A DNA stretch of 5,873 nt, from the NCBI GenBank assembly GCA_021772355.1, contig JAJFMB010000132.1, positions 1 through 5,873 of the forward strand. Reading direction: 5' to 3'. Below, piece by piece: positions 5,855 through 5,873 of the stretch; positions within the stretch are counted from its first letter, which is position 1, and every line of letters begins with the position of its first letter. The position numbers and the translations under genes were made by a program. The notes beneath the pieces are model-generated. The model ran no database searches and was not told the origin of the DNA. It worked only from the letters and a program-made list of their open reading frames with translations. Origin of the DNA: Chlamydiota bacterium. GTDB lineage: Bacteria; Chlamydiota; Chlamydiia; Chlamydiales; JAJFMB01.

Positions 5855-5873
5855 CATTATTTTCATAATATAC

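Noticed and set aside
5856..5869. ATTAT/ATAAT inverted repeat after the last gene
   Set aside because: A five-pair stem made only of A-T pairs is expected by chance in this AT-rich DNA, and no T tract follows.

Overview
The window holds five consecutive genes, all on the + strand, separated by short AT-rich gaps of about 49-77 bases. The first gene is cut by the left window edge. No RNA genes, mobile elements, CRISPR arrays or convincing minus-strand genes were seen. The organism is a bacterium: gene 4 has a strong Shine-Dalgarno sequence, gene 5 has an extended -10 promoter, and the genes are closely packed. The mix of eukaryotic-type phosphatases, repeat-type helical proteins and coiled-coil orphans suits a host-associated intracellular lineage. 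My best guess is an environmental chlamydia (Parachlamydiales). This is inferred from gene style, not from a marker gene, and a Legionella-like or other amoeba-associated bacterium remains possible.

Layout. 2-1252: 3' part of a large charged helical protein of unknown function. 1314-2648 and 2698-3981: two tandem PP2C-type (PPM) serine/threonine phosphatases, about 65% identical over the catalytic domain. Both have all metal-binding residues and both carry a related N-terminal region of roughly 150 residues. 4056-5021: an orphan protein with an N-terminal module, a TPR/Sel1-like helical repeat region and a Pro-rich, basic, Trp-containing tail. 5099-5854: an orphan protein whose N-terminal module resembles that of the preceding gene, followed by a Pro-containing linker and a long coiled coil.

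How they may work together. The phosphatases have the eukaryotic signature (DGHGG, ACDGVF) rather than the usual bacterial PrpC/Stp one (DGMGGH), and no kinase or FHA partner is encoded here. Genes 4 and 5 look like two paralogues that kept a common N-terminal module and exchanged or diverged their C-terminal halves. There is a weaker hint that the pre-catalytic region of the two phosphatases follows the same order of elements. The most interesting reading is a locus of modular, possibly host-directed proteins: a common N-terminal adaptor or targeting module joined to a phosphatase, a repeat scaffold or a coiled coil. The two paralogous pairs are seen in the sequence. The effector role and the four-way relationship are inference.
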